DNA of 64,000 bases from Collinsella aerofaciens (GCA_030826265.1 JAPJOH010000006.1:40250-104249); one strand, 5' to 3'. Counted from the first letter of the stretch, positions 1-8,313 are shown. Made by a program: numbers and translations. Notes: generated from the sequence alone by a model not told the origin.

Positions 1-247
1 GGTGGCAGACGTTGCCGCGAACGTTGCCGTCTTGGTTGACGCTCGCGGTGCGAAAATAGCCCGCGGGGCGAAGGCGAATGACGAAATTGTCGAGGCTGTC
101 CGACGGTGCGGGTGTGTTGTCTGCAAATGCCGCTCGCAGGGGAATGCCCGGCGCTGCGGTTTCGGGCAGGCTTGCAAGTGGTGACAACGCCGCAAGCCCT
201 AGGCCCAGCGTAAACGCTCGGCGGCTGATGGCATGGTGTTCGGTCAT
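1..247 (-). CDS. Tat-exported protein, N-terminal fragment
   Basis: This is the first 82 codons of a gene that runs off the left edge. Translation from the ATG at 245-247 begins MTEHHAISRRAFTLGLGLAAL, a twin-arginine signal (S-R-R-A-F) followed by a hydrophobic stretch and an Ala-rich likely cleavage region, so the product is expected to be exported folded by the Tat pathway. The mature part that is visible (DNFVIRLRPAGYFRTASVNQ and on) matches no family I can name. The reading frame is open to the window edge. Function cannot be assigned from this fragment. Confidence 0.7.
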   Translation of the reverse strand, partial: MTEHHAISRRAFTLGLGLAALSPLASLPETAAPGIPLRAAFADNTPAPSDSLDNFVIRLRPAGYFRTASVNQDGNVRGNVCH

Positions 248-552
248 AACTTCTCCATTCGCAGAGTGCGGTTATGCGATAGTTTTGGTCACTATACTGC
301 CCAGATTTTTAAAGATGCTGGTTTAATTGTCTGCGCGGCGCAATAAATCGGTGGGCGGACGTGTTGGGGTGTTTGTCGTTTTCGTACTGTTGCCACATTT
401 GGGGCGGTTCCGGCGTCCGGCATCCTCGCGTTCGTCGGCTACAGGCATAAGAAAGGGAGGGTCGGTTTACCGGCCCTCCCTGGGTACGAAGCGCTGGGGT
501 GCCGTCGCTTGTTTGCACTGCGACCGTGTTTCCCGTTGCGCTCGCCAGTCGC
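248..552. other. Intergenic, 305 bp
   Basis: No coding region is supported here. The stretch is the upstream region of the Tat-exported gene and the downstream region of the lipoprotein gene at 553-1146. The only clear structure is the hairpin terminator at 455-480. Confidence 0.6.
455..480 (-). terminator. Rho-independent terminator
   Basis: An 11-bp stem (GGGAGGGTCGG with CCGGCCCTCCC, one G-T pair) closes a TTTA loop. On the minus strand it is followed by TTTCTT. It ends the lipoprotein gene at 553-1146. Confidence 0.75.
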
Positions 553-1146
553 TTAGCGCTTGATCTCGATATCGTCGAGCTTGACGTCCATGGCCTCGGT
601 CTTGGCCTCGGCGATGTCGTCGGCAAATTCCAGAGACTTCATCATGGTCTCGACGGCGTCCTTGTGCTCCTCGACGTTGTCGATACGCACATACACACTG
701 CCGCCGTCAACGTCGGTGAAGTATTCGGTCGTTACGCCGCCCGAGTGTGTATAGGAAGCGTTGCGCCAAGTCTTGCCGTTGTACTTGACGGGGTCATTCT
801 CGGTCCACTCAAAGCTGGCATTCCACTTTGCCTCGTAGTCGAACAGCTCGTCGGCGTTCTTGTCAGGATCGAAGACGGGGATGAAGCGATCGCTGGCGTG
901 CTCGCTCTCGGTGAACTTAAACTGGGCCCTGTCGGCAGTGTCGCCTGCGACGTCGGTGATCTCGACGCCCTCGGGGACCTCGACCTTAAACCAAATGAAG
1001 TCGGTCCTCATATCCACGGCTGGCTTTTCTGCGCCGCCGCCACCGCCACTGCCGGTAGCGCCGCCGCTTCCGCCGCAACCCACCAGGGCAACCGCGGCAA
1101 AAAGACTCATGCAGAGGGTGAGAATCGCAAAGGCCTTCTTTTTCAT
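553..1146 (-). CDS. Lipoprotein of unknown function (paralogue 1)
   Basis: A 197-residue secreted lipoprotein. The N-terminus MKKKAFAILTLCMSLFAAVA is a lipoprotein signal peptide ending in the lipobox LVGC at about residue 24, then a Gly/Ser linker. The start is fixed by GAGGAGGAC seven bases upstream. The mature domain (about residues 45-190) is shared with the next gene at 1388-1984: both have an IWFKVE-P-GV segment, a DRFIPV segment, an EW/QW-x-x-x-DPV-YNG segment and a late FTDV-x-x-GSV strand, so they are tandem paralogues. I do not recognise the fold; it is probably a small beta-rich extracytoplasmic domain. Confidence 0.85.
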   Translation of the reverse strand: MKKKAFAILTLCMSLFAAVALVGCGGSGGATGSGGGGGAEKPAVDMRTDFIWFKVEVPEGVEITDVAGDTADRAQFKFTESEHASDRFIPVFDPDKNADELFDYEAKWNASFEWTENDPVKYNGKTWRNASYTHSGGVTTEYFTDVDGGSVYVRIDNVEEHKDAVETMMKSLEFADDIAEAKTEAMDVKLDDIEIKR

Positions 1147-1218
1147 GGTCGTGTCCTCCTCGATCTGTAACCGCCCATGGATTACCTGTCTTTACTGTAC
1201 GCGTGAGCAGCTCATTCG

Positions 1219-1237
1219 GGTGGGCCATGTGTCCCAT
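1219..1237. repeat. 19-bp direct repeat, copy 1
   Basis: GGTGGGCCATGTGTCCCAT occurs here and again at 2191-2209, upstream of each of the two lipoprotein genes. It may be a shared regulatory site or a leftover of the duplication. It carries GGGACA on the minus strand, like the palindromic repeats elsewhere in the window. Confidence 0.6.
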
Positions 1238-1290
1238 TCTGGGGGCAGGATTTGCGCCGACAAGTGGCAATATGCGAGGGCGCAAAAGAG

Positions 1291-1317
1291 GGGAGGGCCG
1301 ATGCTGTCGGCCCTCCC
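1291..1317 (-). terminator. Rho-independent terminator
   Basis: GGGAGGGCCGA pairs with TCGGCCCTCCC around a short loop, and the minus strand continues CTCTTTTG. It separates the two lipoprotein genes, so each is probably its own transcription unit. A second small hairpin, GCCTACGCG with CGCGTAGGC, lies at about 1349-1371. Confidence 0.7.
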
Positions 1318-1387
1318 CGGGTTGGGCGCCCGTTGTTTTAATGGGGCGTGCCTACGCGGGTTCGCGTAGGCGCGTACGGGTGCCCCG

Positions 1388-1984
1388 TTACTTGATCTCG
1401 ATGCTCGAAATCTCGACTTCACGTGCCTCGTCAACTGCTTTCTTCATGTCGTCGGGGAACTCGATGGAGTTGAGAAGCGCCTCGGCTTCTTTCTTGTGCA
1501 GGTCGAAGTTCGCGATGAGAACGCAGACGCTTCCCGGCTCAACGTCGGTAAAGAGATAGGTATGGGTGCCGCGGTTGTCCTTGCACGTTCCGGTGAGCCA
1601 TGTCCTGCCGTTGTACTCGACGGGGTCGCCAACTTCCCACTGGAACATGCTGCTCTTTCGACCTTCATCGGCAAGAGCCTCTTCTGCCGTCATCTTCTCT
1701 TCCCAAACAGGTATGAAGCGGTCAACCGTGGTGTTCTCGTTCTCGGGGAAGGTGAGCTGGACCCTGTCGGCATTCTTGCCGGCAGGGTCGCTTACGCCGA
1801 CGCCCTCGGGCATCTCGACCTTAAACCAGATGTAGTCGGTCTTCTTGGCGACGGGGGCCTTTTCCTTGCTCTCGCTCTTGGGGGCGCTGCCGCCGCCCGA
1901 TGCGCTCCCGCCGCAGCCCACAAGGGCGAGCGCGGCAAAGAGGGCGATGCAAAGGGAAAGGATTGATAGGGTCTTTTTCTTCAT
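1388..1984 (-). CDS. Lipoprotein of unknown function (paralogue 2)
   Basis: A 198-residue lipoprotein starting MKKKTLSILSLCIALFAALA with lipobox LVGC at about residue 24, followed by a Gly/Ser/Lys linker. The ATG at 1982-1984 has AAGGAGG just upstream; the frame stays open further upstream, but that extension has no ribosome binding site and would bury the signal peptide. The mature domain is clearly homologous to the 553-1146 product. The shared DRFIPVW and YNGRTW segments suggest one conserved extracellular fold of unknown role. The two genes probably arose by local duplication. Confidence 0.85.
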   Translation of the reverse strand: MKKKTLSILSLCIALFAALALVGCGGSASGGGSAPKSESKEKAPVAKKTDYIWFKVEMPEGVGVSDPAGKNADRVQLTFPENENTTVDRFIPVWEEKMTAEEALADEGRKSSMFQWEVGDPVEYNGRTWLTGTCKDNRGTHTYLFTDVEPGSVCVLIANFDLHKKEAEALLNSIEFPDDMKKAVDEAREVEISSIEIK

Positions 1985-2370
1985 GGTGGCGTCCTCCTTG
2001 TCTGTTAGTGACATCATGGCGCCGCATGTTGTTGGGGCGTTGTTTCCGTTTGCGGCGGATGTCTTTGTGCGTGGGTTGTATGAGTACGTTAATGCCTCCT
2101 TTCGTGGTTTGTGGTCGTTGCGCAGCCGTGCCCCAACGGGCTCCTTATTTATAGATATGCCCCGGTTTGTGCTGCCAGAGAGTCTCGAAAGGTGGGCCAT
2201 GTGTCCCATGTTTGCGTTGCTGCTGCCTATCGCGTGCCATAGAAATCAGCGATGGCCAGGTACGCTGACGCCCGTGTGCTTATGGGCTAGACTTAGCACC
2301 ATTATGTGATCGATACAGTCGGCAGGCAGTCGCCGTCCGACCGATGTATATGACTTGAAGGTGCGTGCGT
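1985..2370. other. Divergent intergenic region, 386 bp
   Basis: This lies between the divergently transcribed lipoprotein and fchA genes and should hold both promoters. The second copy of the 19-bp repeat is at 2191-2209. I see no convincing gene or strong sigma-70 promoter. Confidence 0.5.
2191..2209. repeat. 19-bp direct repeat, copy 2
   Basis: Identical to 1219-1237. It sits about 210 bp upstream of the second lipoprotein start; the first copy is about 75 bp upstream of its gene. Confidence 0.6.
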
Positions 2371-3003
2371 ATGAGCCAAGAGATGATGGATAAAACCTGT
2401 CGCGGTTTTGCCGAGGCGCTGGCCGCGCGCGAGCCGGTTCCCGGTGGTGGCAGCGCGAGCGCTTTTGTGGGCGCGCTGGGCGCCTCGCTGTGCGGAATGG
2501 TTGCCCGCTACGGTGCAACCAATCCCGCGCTTGCTGATCGTGCGGATGACCTGACGCGTGCGTTTGCCCAGGCAGACGAGTTGGCGCAGGAGCTTGTGGG
2601 TCTGGTCGCCGAGGACGTTCGTGCGTACGGCCAGGTGTCCGCTGCGTACGGTATTCCGCGTGAGGACCCGGCCCGACCGGCTGCGATGCAGGATGCGCTG
2701 CACGTGGCCGCCATGCCGCCGTATCGCATTATGGATGCCTGCGGGCGCGCACTGGCGCTGCTCGAGGACATGGCGGACAAGGGCTCCCGACAGCTGCTGT
2801 CCGACGTGGCGTGCGGTGCCGTATTCTGCCGCGCCGCCATGCAGGGCGCGAGCCTGACGCTCTTTGCCAACACCACATCTATGAAAGACCGGGTGCGTGC
2901 CGAGGAGCTCGAGGCGGCGTGCGATGAGATGCTGGATACGTGGCTGCCGCGCGCCGATGCGCTGGCGCGCCGCGCCGCCGATGCAGCCAGGAAGAGGGGA
3001 TAG
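2371..3003 (+). CDS. fchA: Methenyl-THF cyclohydrolase (cyclodeaminase family)
   Basis: A 210-residue member of the formiminotransferase-cyclodeaminase C-terminal family (FTCD_C/FchA). The family signature PVPGGGSASAFVGALGASL lies near the N-terminus and the rest is helical. FchA hydrolyses methenyl-THF to formyl-THF; relatives deaminate formimino-THF. Two things favour FchA: the stop codon is two bases before folD, and that FolD lacks cyclohydrolase residues. The ATG at 2371 is preferred because GAAGG lies nine bases upstream; a GTG six bases earlier is too close to it. A cyclodeaminase role in histidine degradation is the alternative, but no formiminotransferase is nearby. Confidence 0.85.
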   Translation: MSQEMMDKTCRGFAEALAAREPVPGGGSASAFVGALGASLCGMVARYGATNPALADRADDLTRAFAQADELAQELVGLVAEDVRAYGQVSAAYGIPREDPARPAAMQDALHVAAMPPYRIMDACGRALALLEDMADKGSRQLLSDVACGAVFCRAAMQGASLTLFANTTSMKDRVRAEELEAACDEMLDTWLPRADALARRAADAARKRG

Positions 3004-3005
3004 CC

Positions 3006-3860
3006 ATGGCCGAGCTGCTTAAGGGTGCTCCCGTTGCCCGTGTTTTGACCGAGGAGCTCGTTGCTCGCTGCGTTGCTTTGCGCGAACGCGGCGTTGTGCC
3101 GACGCTGACCATTGTTCGTGTGGGCGAGCGCGAGGACGACCTGTCCTACGAGCGCGGTGCCCTCAAGCGCTGCGAAAAAGTGGGGATTGAGGCTCGTCGT
3201 GTTTTGCTTTCTGCCGATGTTTCGCAGGAGGAGCTGTTGACGGCCATCGAGGACATCAATGCCGATTCGGCTGTTCATGGCTGTCTGATGTTCCGCCCGC
3301 TGCCCGCCGGCCTTGACGAGAACGCCGTCGCCGCAGCGCTCGATCCCGCCAAGGACGTTGACTCCATGACGCCGTCTTCGCTGCTTACCACGCTTTCGGG
3401 GCGCGGCGAGGGTTTTGCTCCCTGCACGGCCGAGGCAGTGTTAGCGTTGCTGGACCATTACGGTGTTGAGCTGGATGGAGCTAAGGTTGCTGTGGCCGGG
3501 CGTTCGCTGGTGATCGGGCGTCCTGTTGCCGCCATGCTTACGGCGCGCAATGCGACCGTGACGACGTGCCATACGCATACACGCGATCTTGCTGCCGAGT
3601 GCCGTTCTGCCGATATCGTTGTTGCGGCCGTTGGACGCGCGAGCACGATTGGCGCGGATGCCGTTCGCGAGGGCCAGACGATCATTGATGTTGGCATTAA
3701 CTGGGACGAGGCCGCTGGCAAGCTGGTCGGGGACGTTGATTTTGATGCTGCAGAGCCGGTTGTTGACACCATCACGCCCGTGCCGGGCGGCGTGGGAGCT
3801 GTGACGACGGCGATCCTCGCCAAACACGTGATCGAAGCGGCCGAGCGCGCATTGAAATAG
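3006..3860 (+). CDS. folD: Methylene-THF dehydrogenase, cyclohydrolase site lost
   Basis: FolD of 284 residues. The NADP-binding GRSLVIGRPVAAML segment and the C-terminal PVPGGVGAVTTAIL motif are intact. By alignment from memory with E. coli FolD, Tyr50 is kept (Tyr48 here). The cyclohydrolase Lys54 (human Lys56) is Ala52 in S-Y-E-R-G-A-L-K. The catalytic Gln of the usual VQLPLP motif is Phe in LMFRPLP. The Asp in KDVDS is retained. Loss of the Lys and Gln abolishes cyclohydrolase activity in studied homologues, so this protein is probably a dehydrogenase only and FchA does the next step. It lies in an operon with fchA, two bases downstream. Confidence 0.92.
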   Translation: MAELLKGAPVARVLTEELVARCVALRERGVVPTLTIVRVGEREDDLSYERGALKRCEKVGIEARRVLLSADVSQEELLTAIEDINADSAVHGCLMFRPLPAGLDENAVAAALDPAKDVDSMTPSSLLTTLSGRGEGFAPCTAEAVLALLDHYGVELDGAKVAVAGRSLVIGRPVAAMLTARNATVTTCHTHTRDLAAECRSADIVVAAVGRASTIGADAVREGQTIIDVGINWDEAAGKLVGDVDFDAAEPVVDTITPVPGGVGAVTTAILAKHVIEAAERALK

Positions 3861-4215
3861 GCGTTTTGGGCTGTTTGAGGGGTTAGTTCTATACCCCGTG
3901 GACAAAAAATGCCAAATATGAGTACTGTTGCCAAGATAGTCACATATATTTTAGGTTAATTTGGCTCTCTAACGACCATTTATTATCGATAGAGAGCCTA
4001 TTTTATTGGGCCTATGGGGAAGTACATCATCTATTTTTTGAACAAATGTAGACTTTCGACACCCATGCGTAGCAAAATTGCTGTTACTAAATTAGTGACA
4101 GTACTCATATTTGGCATTTTTTGACCACAGGGGTTGCCAGCGCCGTGGTTTCGCCCTTTCTGCGCCGAAGCGATACACTGTTATCGTTTGATTTCTTCGC
4201 TCAAGGAGGATGCGC
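3861..4215. other. Intergenic, 355 bp, mostly an inverted-repeat element
   Basis: Between folD and the dipeptidase gene. It is distinctly AT-rich relative to both neighbours and is mostly the inverted-repeat element at 3894-4133. No coding region is supported. Confidence 0.6.
3894..4133. mobile_element. MITE-like AT-rich element with long inverted ends
   Basis: A 240-bp stretch whose ends are inverted copies of each other. The 26-bp segment at 3903-3928 (CAAAAAATGCCAAATATGAG then TACTGT) is perfectly repeated in reverse at 4098-4123, and similarity extends outwards to CCCC/GGGG. Inside is a smaller hairpin, GGCTCTCTA (3963-3971) with TAGAGAGCC (3990-3998). There is no reading frame for a transposase. 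A non-autonomous mobile element is the simplest reading; a structured regulatory RNA is possible. Confidence 0.6.
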
Positions 4216-5739
4216 ATGCCGTGCACAACGATTTTGGTTGGTAAGAACGCGAGCTACGACGGGTCGACCCTGGTCGCGCGTAACGAGGACTCGTCCAACG
4301 GGGTGTTTGAGCCCAAGCACATGCGCGTAGTGCATCCCGACGAGCAGCCGCGCGTCTACACGAGCGTCCTGAGTCACCTGACCGTTGAACTGCCCGATAA
4401 TCCCATGCGCTACACGAGCGTCCCCGATGTTATTCCCGGTCACGGCATTTGGGCCGAGGCGGGCTTCAACGAGCTCAATGTTGGCATGTCCGCAACCGAG
4501 ACGCTCACCACCAACGAGCGCGTCCGCGGCGCCGATCCGCTCGTGGACTACGTGCCCGCCAAGGGCAACGAGGGTGAGGACGGCTATGTGCCGGCGCAGC
4601 CCGGTGGCCTGGGCGAGGAGGACATGGTGACCCTGGTGCTGCCGTATGCCAAGTCCGCCCGCGACGGCGTGCGTATCTTGGGCGACCTGCTCGAGCGCTA
4701 CGGCACTTACGAGAACAACGGCATCGCCTTTAGCGACGTGGACGAGATCTGGTGGCTCGAGACCATCGGCGGTCACCACTGGATCGCCAAGCGCGTGCCT
4801 GACGACGCCTATGTGACCATGCCCAACCAGCTGGGCATCGACAGCTTTGACCTGGATGACGCCGAGGGCGCCCAGGCCGACCATATGTGCTCCGCCGACC
4901 TGCGCGTCTGGATGGCCGAGTGGCATCTGGACCTGACGCTGGGCGTCGATGGTGACGGTCCGGTTGCGGTCTTTAACCCGCGCGAGGCCTTTGGCTCACA
5001 CAGCGACAGCGACCATGTCTACAACACGCCGCGCGCCTGGTACATGCAGCGCTGCCTCAACCCCAGCGATGTGTGGGACGGCCCCGACGCCGACTACACG
5101 CCCGAGAGCGACGACATCCCCTGGAGCCGTGTGCCCGAGCGCAAGGTGACCATCGAGGACATTAAGTACGTACTCTCGAGCCACTACCAGGGCACGGAGT
5201 ACGACTGCTACGGCAGTAAGGGCACGCCCGCCACGCGCGGCGCCTATCGCCCCATCGGCATCAACCGCAACAGCCAGCTCGCCGTGTTGCAGCTGCGCCC
5301 CTATGCGCAGCCGGCGTATCGCGCCGTGCAGTGGATGGCCTTTGGCTCCAACTCGTTTAACGCGCTGGTCCCGCTGTACGCCAACGTCGAGACCATGCCC
5401 GAGTACTATGCCGACACGCAGGCTCGCGTGACGTCCGAAAACTTCTACTGGGCCAACCGTCTGATCGGCGCCCTGGCCGACGTCCGCTTCCATGAGTGCG
5501 GCCGCGCTGTGGAGGACTATCAGGAGAAGGTCGGTGGCATGGGCCACAAGCAGATCCATGACGTTGATGCTGCCGTAGCCGTCCTGCCCGAGGCCGAGGT
5601 GCCTGCCGAACTTGCACGCGCCAACGAGGAGTTTGCCGAGCGTGTTCGCGTAGAGACCGATGCTCTACTGGGCAAGGTGCTCTACACCACGAGCTGCGCC
5701 ATGAAGAACTCTTTCGCGATGAACGACAACGTGAGGTAG
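4216..5739 (+). CDS. pepD: C69-family dipeptidase
   Basis: A 507-residue N-terminal-nucleophile hydrolase of peptidase family C69, which cleaves dipeptides in lactic acid bacteria and others. The N-terminus MPCTTILVGKNASYDGSTLV is the family hallmark: the Cys at position 3 is the expected nucleophile, and ARNEDS follows. Length fits the family. The start is the ATG at 4216, seven bases after AAGGAGG; an ATG six bases earlier overlaps the binding site. No export signal is seen, so it is probably cytoplasmic. It stands alone between the inverted-repeat element and the phasin-like gene. Confidence 0.9.
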   Translation: MPCTTILVGKNASYDGSTLVARNEDSSNGVFEPKHMRVVHPDEQPRVYTSVLSHLTVELPDNPMRYTSVPDVIPGHGIWAEAGFNELNVGMSATETLTTNERVRGADPLVDYVPAKGNEGEDGYVPAQPGGLGEEDMVTLVLPYAKSARDGVRILGDLLERYGTYENNGIAFSDVDEIWWLETIGGHHWIAKRVPDDAYVTMPNQLGIDSFDLDDAEGAQADHMCSADLRVWMAEWHLDLTLGVDGDGPVAVFNPREAFGSHSDSDHVYNTPRAWYMQRCLNPSDVWDGPDADYTPESDDIPWSRVPERKVTIEDIKYVLSSHYQGTEYDCYGSKGTPATRGAYRPIGINRNSQLAVLQLRPYAQPAYRAVQWMAFGSNSFNALVPLYANVETMPEYYADTQARVTSENFYWANRLIGALADVRFHECGRAVEDYQEKVGGMGHKQIHDVDAAVAVLPEAEVPAELARANEEFAERVRVETDALLGKVLYTTSCAMKNSFAMNDNVR

Positions 5740-5838
5740 GGATTTCCCGTCGATCGAATAGTGCTAAAACGCTTTGTCGCTTTCACTCAATCTTGGGTAC
5801 AAGAACGCCAATGCAGTTGTTTGTGATTGGAGACAACC

Positions 5839-6255
5839 ATGGTTATGAAACTCGATCAGCTTGTTAACGGCGCCATTAACGTGGGCTTTGGCGCTGCCGC
5901 CGTTGCTGTTGAAGGCGGCAAGAAGGTCCTCGACGACCTTAACACCAAAGGCGAGCAGGTCCGCAAGGACACCGCCACCCCCGATATCGCCCGCAGTGTG
6001 TCCGACATGTTCGAGCAGGCCGGCGGTACCATCTCCGACCTGACCGAGCGTCTGGGCATGCAGGGCGAGACCGCGGCCCAACGCGTGCTCGACGAGCTCA
6101 TTCTGGCTCGCGTCCGCGTTATGACTGCGCCCGAGCGTACGGCCTTCCTGGCCCATGTGCGCGACATCGTCGATTCGGTCGAGGACAACGTGACCTCGGT
6201 GCCCGTCGAGTCCGTTGAGCCCGACGATGCGAAGGATACCGAAGAGGCCGAGTAG
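5839..6255 (+). CDS. Phasin-like small helical protein
   Basis: A 138-residue, mostly helical acidic protein. An Ala/Gly-rich N-terminal helix (residues about 10-30) is followed by an amphipathic region with DIARSVSDMFEQAGGTISDL and a tail rich in Glu, Asp and Val. It resembles phasins, which coat polyhydroxyalkanoate granules, but no PHA synthase is in the window. GGAGA lies five bases before the ATG at 5839. The gene ends nine bases before the UbiB-family gene and is probably cotranscribed, which suggests a role with that kinase-like protein rather than with storage granules. Confidence 0.7.
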   Translation: MVMKLDQLVNGAINVGFGAAAVAVEGGKKVLDDLNTKGEQVRKDTATPDIARSVSDMFEQAGGTISDLTERLGMQGETAAQRVLDELILARVRVMTAPERTAFLAHVRDIVDSVEDNVTSVPVESVEPDDAKDTEEAE

Positions 6256-6263
6256 CAGCGCAG

Positions 6264-8027
6264 ATGGCAGATTCCACCACCGATTACAACAATCTAGATC
6301 CCTTGGGTGACGAGGCGGCGGTTGTCGATGAGGTCGACGCCGCCGTCTCGGGCGCTCGCAAGAAGCCGCGCGCTGTCGATATGGTGCCCGAGGAGCCCGA
6401 CGCGATGGCGCCGGACGAGGAATACCAGCTTACGCCGGCGGGTCGTCGCGAACGCATCGGGCAGATTGTTCGCCTGGTCAAAAAGTACCGCGTGTGGGAT
6501 AACCTCACGCCGGTTCGTTTGCGCCGCCTGCTCGAGGAACTCGGCCCCATGTTCGTCAAGATGGGGCAGATTCTGGCCAACCGGTCCGAGATTCTGCCGC
6601 AACGCTTTTGCGACGAGCTGCGTCGTCTGCGCTCCGACGTGGAGCCGGTGCCGTACGAGGTGGTGCTTCGCTGCCTGGAGGAAGAATACGGCCTGCGCCT
6701 GGGGGAGATGTTCGATGCGATCGATCCCAATCCGCTTGGTAGCGCATCGCTCGCGCAGGTGCACCGCGCTCGTCTGGTGACGGGCGAGGACGTGGCCGTC
6801 AAGGTGCAGCGCCCCGGTGCGCAGCAGGTTATGGCACAGGACATCGATATCATCCGCTCGGTGGTGCGTATCGTTTCCAAGTTCGTCAACACCGATCAAT
6901 TCGTTGACCTGCACGGCGTAGTCGAGGAGCTGTGGACCTCGTTTCGCGAGGAGACCAACTTTTTGGCCGAGGCCAAAAACCTCAACGACTTCTACGAGTT
7001 CCATAAGAGCGTTCATGGCGTGGCGTGCCCTAAATCCTATCTGGACCTGTGCACCGAGCACGTGGTGGTTATGGACTACGTCGACGGCATTTCGATCGCC
7101 GATCCTGAACGCTTGGTGGCCGAGGGTTATGACTTGGAAAAGATCGGTGCCGCGATTGTCGAGGACTACTCGACGCAGGTGCTCGATGACGGCTTTTTCC
7201 ATGCCGACCCGCATGCGGGAAACATCATTCTCAAGGACGGCATCGTTTACTTTATCGACTTGGGCATGGTCGGACGCATGTCGAGTCACGATCGCGGTAT
7301 CGTCAAGGACATGATTTTCGCCGTGGCCGAGGGCGACGTGCCCAAGCTTAAGGATTCGCTCATGCGCTTCGCCGTGACGCGTGGCGACTCGGCCGAGCTT
7401 GACCATTCGGCCTTTTTGTCCGACTTGGACTTTATTGTTGCCGACTTTGCCGGGCTCGACCTTAAAGACCTGGATATCGGCGAGTTTTTGACTTCGCTGT
7501 TAAACCTCGCGCGCAAAAATGACGTTGAGCTGCCGAGCGTGGTGACAATGTTCGCCCGCGGCATGGTGACGCTCGAGGGCCTGTTGACCGAGTACATGCC
7601 CAACGTCAACATGATCCAGATCATCCAGACGCACATCAAAAACGAGAAGAGCACCTACGCCCGCATGCGCGAGATGAGCCGCGACTTTGCAGCGAGCAGT
7701 TATCGCGCGGCGAAGGGCTCGCTCGAGGCAGCCGAGTATCTGGGCTTGGCTTCGCGCATGCTCACACGCGGCCAGCTTAAGGTGAACACGCAGATCATGA
7801 GCAGCGATAAGGCGCTGCGACAGCTGGGCGGAATTATCGACCGCATGTCGATGGCTATCGTGATCGCCGGTCTGTTTATCGGTTCGTCGGTGGTGTACTA
7901 CGCGCGCATCGAACCGGTTGTCCTCGGCATTCCGGTCATCGGCTTCTTTGGCTACGTGAGCGCGCTGGTGCTGGCGCTTATGCTGGGCCGCGAGATCTGG
8001 CGCAACAGCCACGGCGGCAAGCACTAG
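6264..8027 (+). CDS. AarF/UbiB-family atypical kinase
   Basis: A 587-residue member of the UbiB/ADCK family. Visible hallmarks are the KxGQ-type motif FVKMGQILANRSEILP (about residue 93), the Ala-rich nucleotide loop PLGSASLAQVH, the lysine strand AVKVQRPG, the catalytic FHADPHAGNI segment and the metal-binding IDLG. Two membrane helices end the protein (about residues 530-548 and 555-575). Homologues support isoprenoid quinone biosynthesis as ATPases or kinases. The acidic N-terminal 60 residues look disordered. The gene follows the phasin-like gene by nine bases. The quinone link is family knowledge, not shown here. Confidence 0.9.
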   Translation: MADSTTDYNNLDPLGDEAAVVDEVDAAVSGARKKPRAVDMVPEEPDAMAPDEEYQLTPAGRRERIGQIVRLVKKYRVWDNLTPVRLRRLLEELGPMFVKMGQILANRSEILPQRFCDELRRLRSDVEPVPYEVVLRCLEEEYGLRLGEMFDAIDPNPLGSASLAQVHRARLVTGEDVAVKVQRPGAQQVMAQDIDIIRSVVRIVSKFVNTDQFVDLHGVVEELWTSFREETNFLAEAKNLNDFYEFHKSVHGVACPKSYLDLCTEHVVVMDYVDGISIADPERLVAEGYDLEKIGAAIVEDYSTQVLDDGFFHADPHAGNIILKDGIVYFIDLGMVGRMSSHDRGIVKDMIFAVAEGDVPKLKDSLMRFAVTRGDSAELDHSAFLSDLDFIVADFAGLDLKDLDIGEFLTSLLNLARKNDVELPSVVTMFARGMVTLEGLLTEYMPNVNMIQIIQTHIKNEKSTYARMREMSRDFAASSYRAAKGSLEAAEYLGLASRMLTRGQLKVNTQIMSSDKALRQLGGIIDRMSMAIVIAGLFIGSSVVYYARIEPVVLGIPVIGFFGYVSALVLALMLGREIWRNSHGGKH

Positions 8028-8078
8028 AGGCTGCGACCGTCACCGCATTTTCCTTTCGCAAACAATAGCTTTTACCTT

Positions 8079-8106
8079 GGGCTTCGCCTGCGTGCGAGGC
8101 CCTTTT
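8079..8106 (+). terminator. Rho-independent terminator after ubiB
   Basis: GGGCTTCGC pairs with GCGAGGCCC (one G-T pair) around a six-base loop, followed by TTTTGC. Confidence 0.6.
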
Positions 8107-8119
8107 GCGTGATAGCATA

Positions 8120-8147
8120 TTGACGGTTTTAATCGATGGCCTAGATG
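8120..8147 (+). promoter_or_regulatory. Sigma-70-like promoter candidate
   Basis: TTGACG at 8120-8125 and TAGATG at 8142-8147 are separated by 16 bases. This places the transcription start at the beginning of the cobalamin-riboswitch-like leader. Confidence 0.5.
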
Positions 8148-8149
8148 GT

Positions 8150-8313
8150 GGTGCGGAGACGCACGAATGCGCGGTTTTCCTGCGCGTTTGGGAGAATCGG
8201 GGTGCAAGTCCCCGGCTGTACCAGTAACCGTAATTCCTCTTGGCTCGGGATGTTCGTGTCGCAGATCGGACGGCGCGCCTGAGCCGTTAAGGTTAAGTCG
8301 GATCGCCTCCCAT
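8150..8313 (+). promoter_or_regulatory. Cobalamin riboswitch (candidate)
   Basis: The conserved core is recognisable: GGGAGAATCGGGGTGCAAGT, then a CCCCGGCTGTACCAGTAACC segment. This matches the GGGAA-N-GGTGcAAgTCC-N-GCTGT-cCCAGcAACtGTAA pattern of cobalamin riboswitches. A degenerate B12-box-like segment, AGTCGGATCGCCTCCC, is at 8296-8311 and matches 11 of 16 positions of the consensus. The leader precedes a gene for transcobalamin-C-terminal-like domains, which fits cobalamin control. No covariance-model score was available. Confidence 0.75.
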
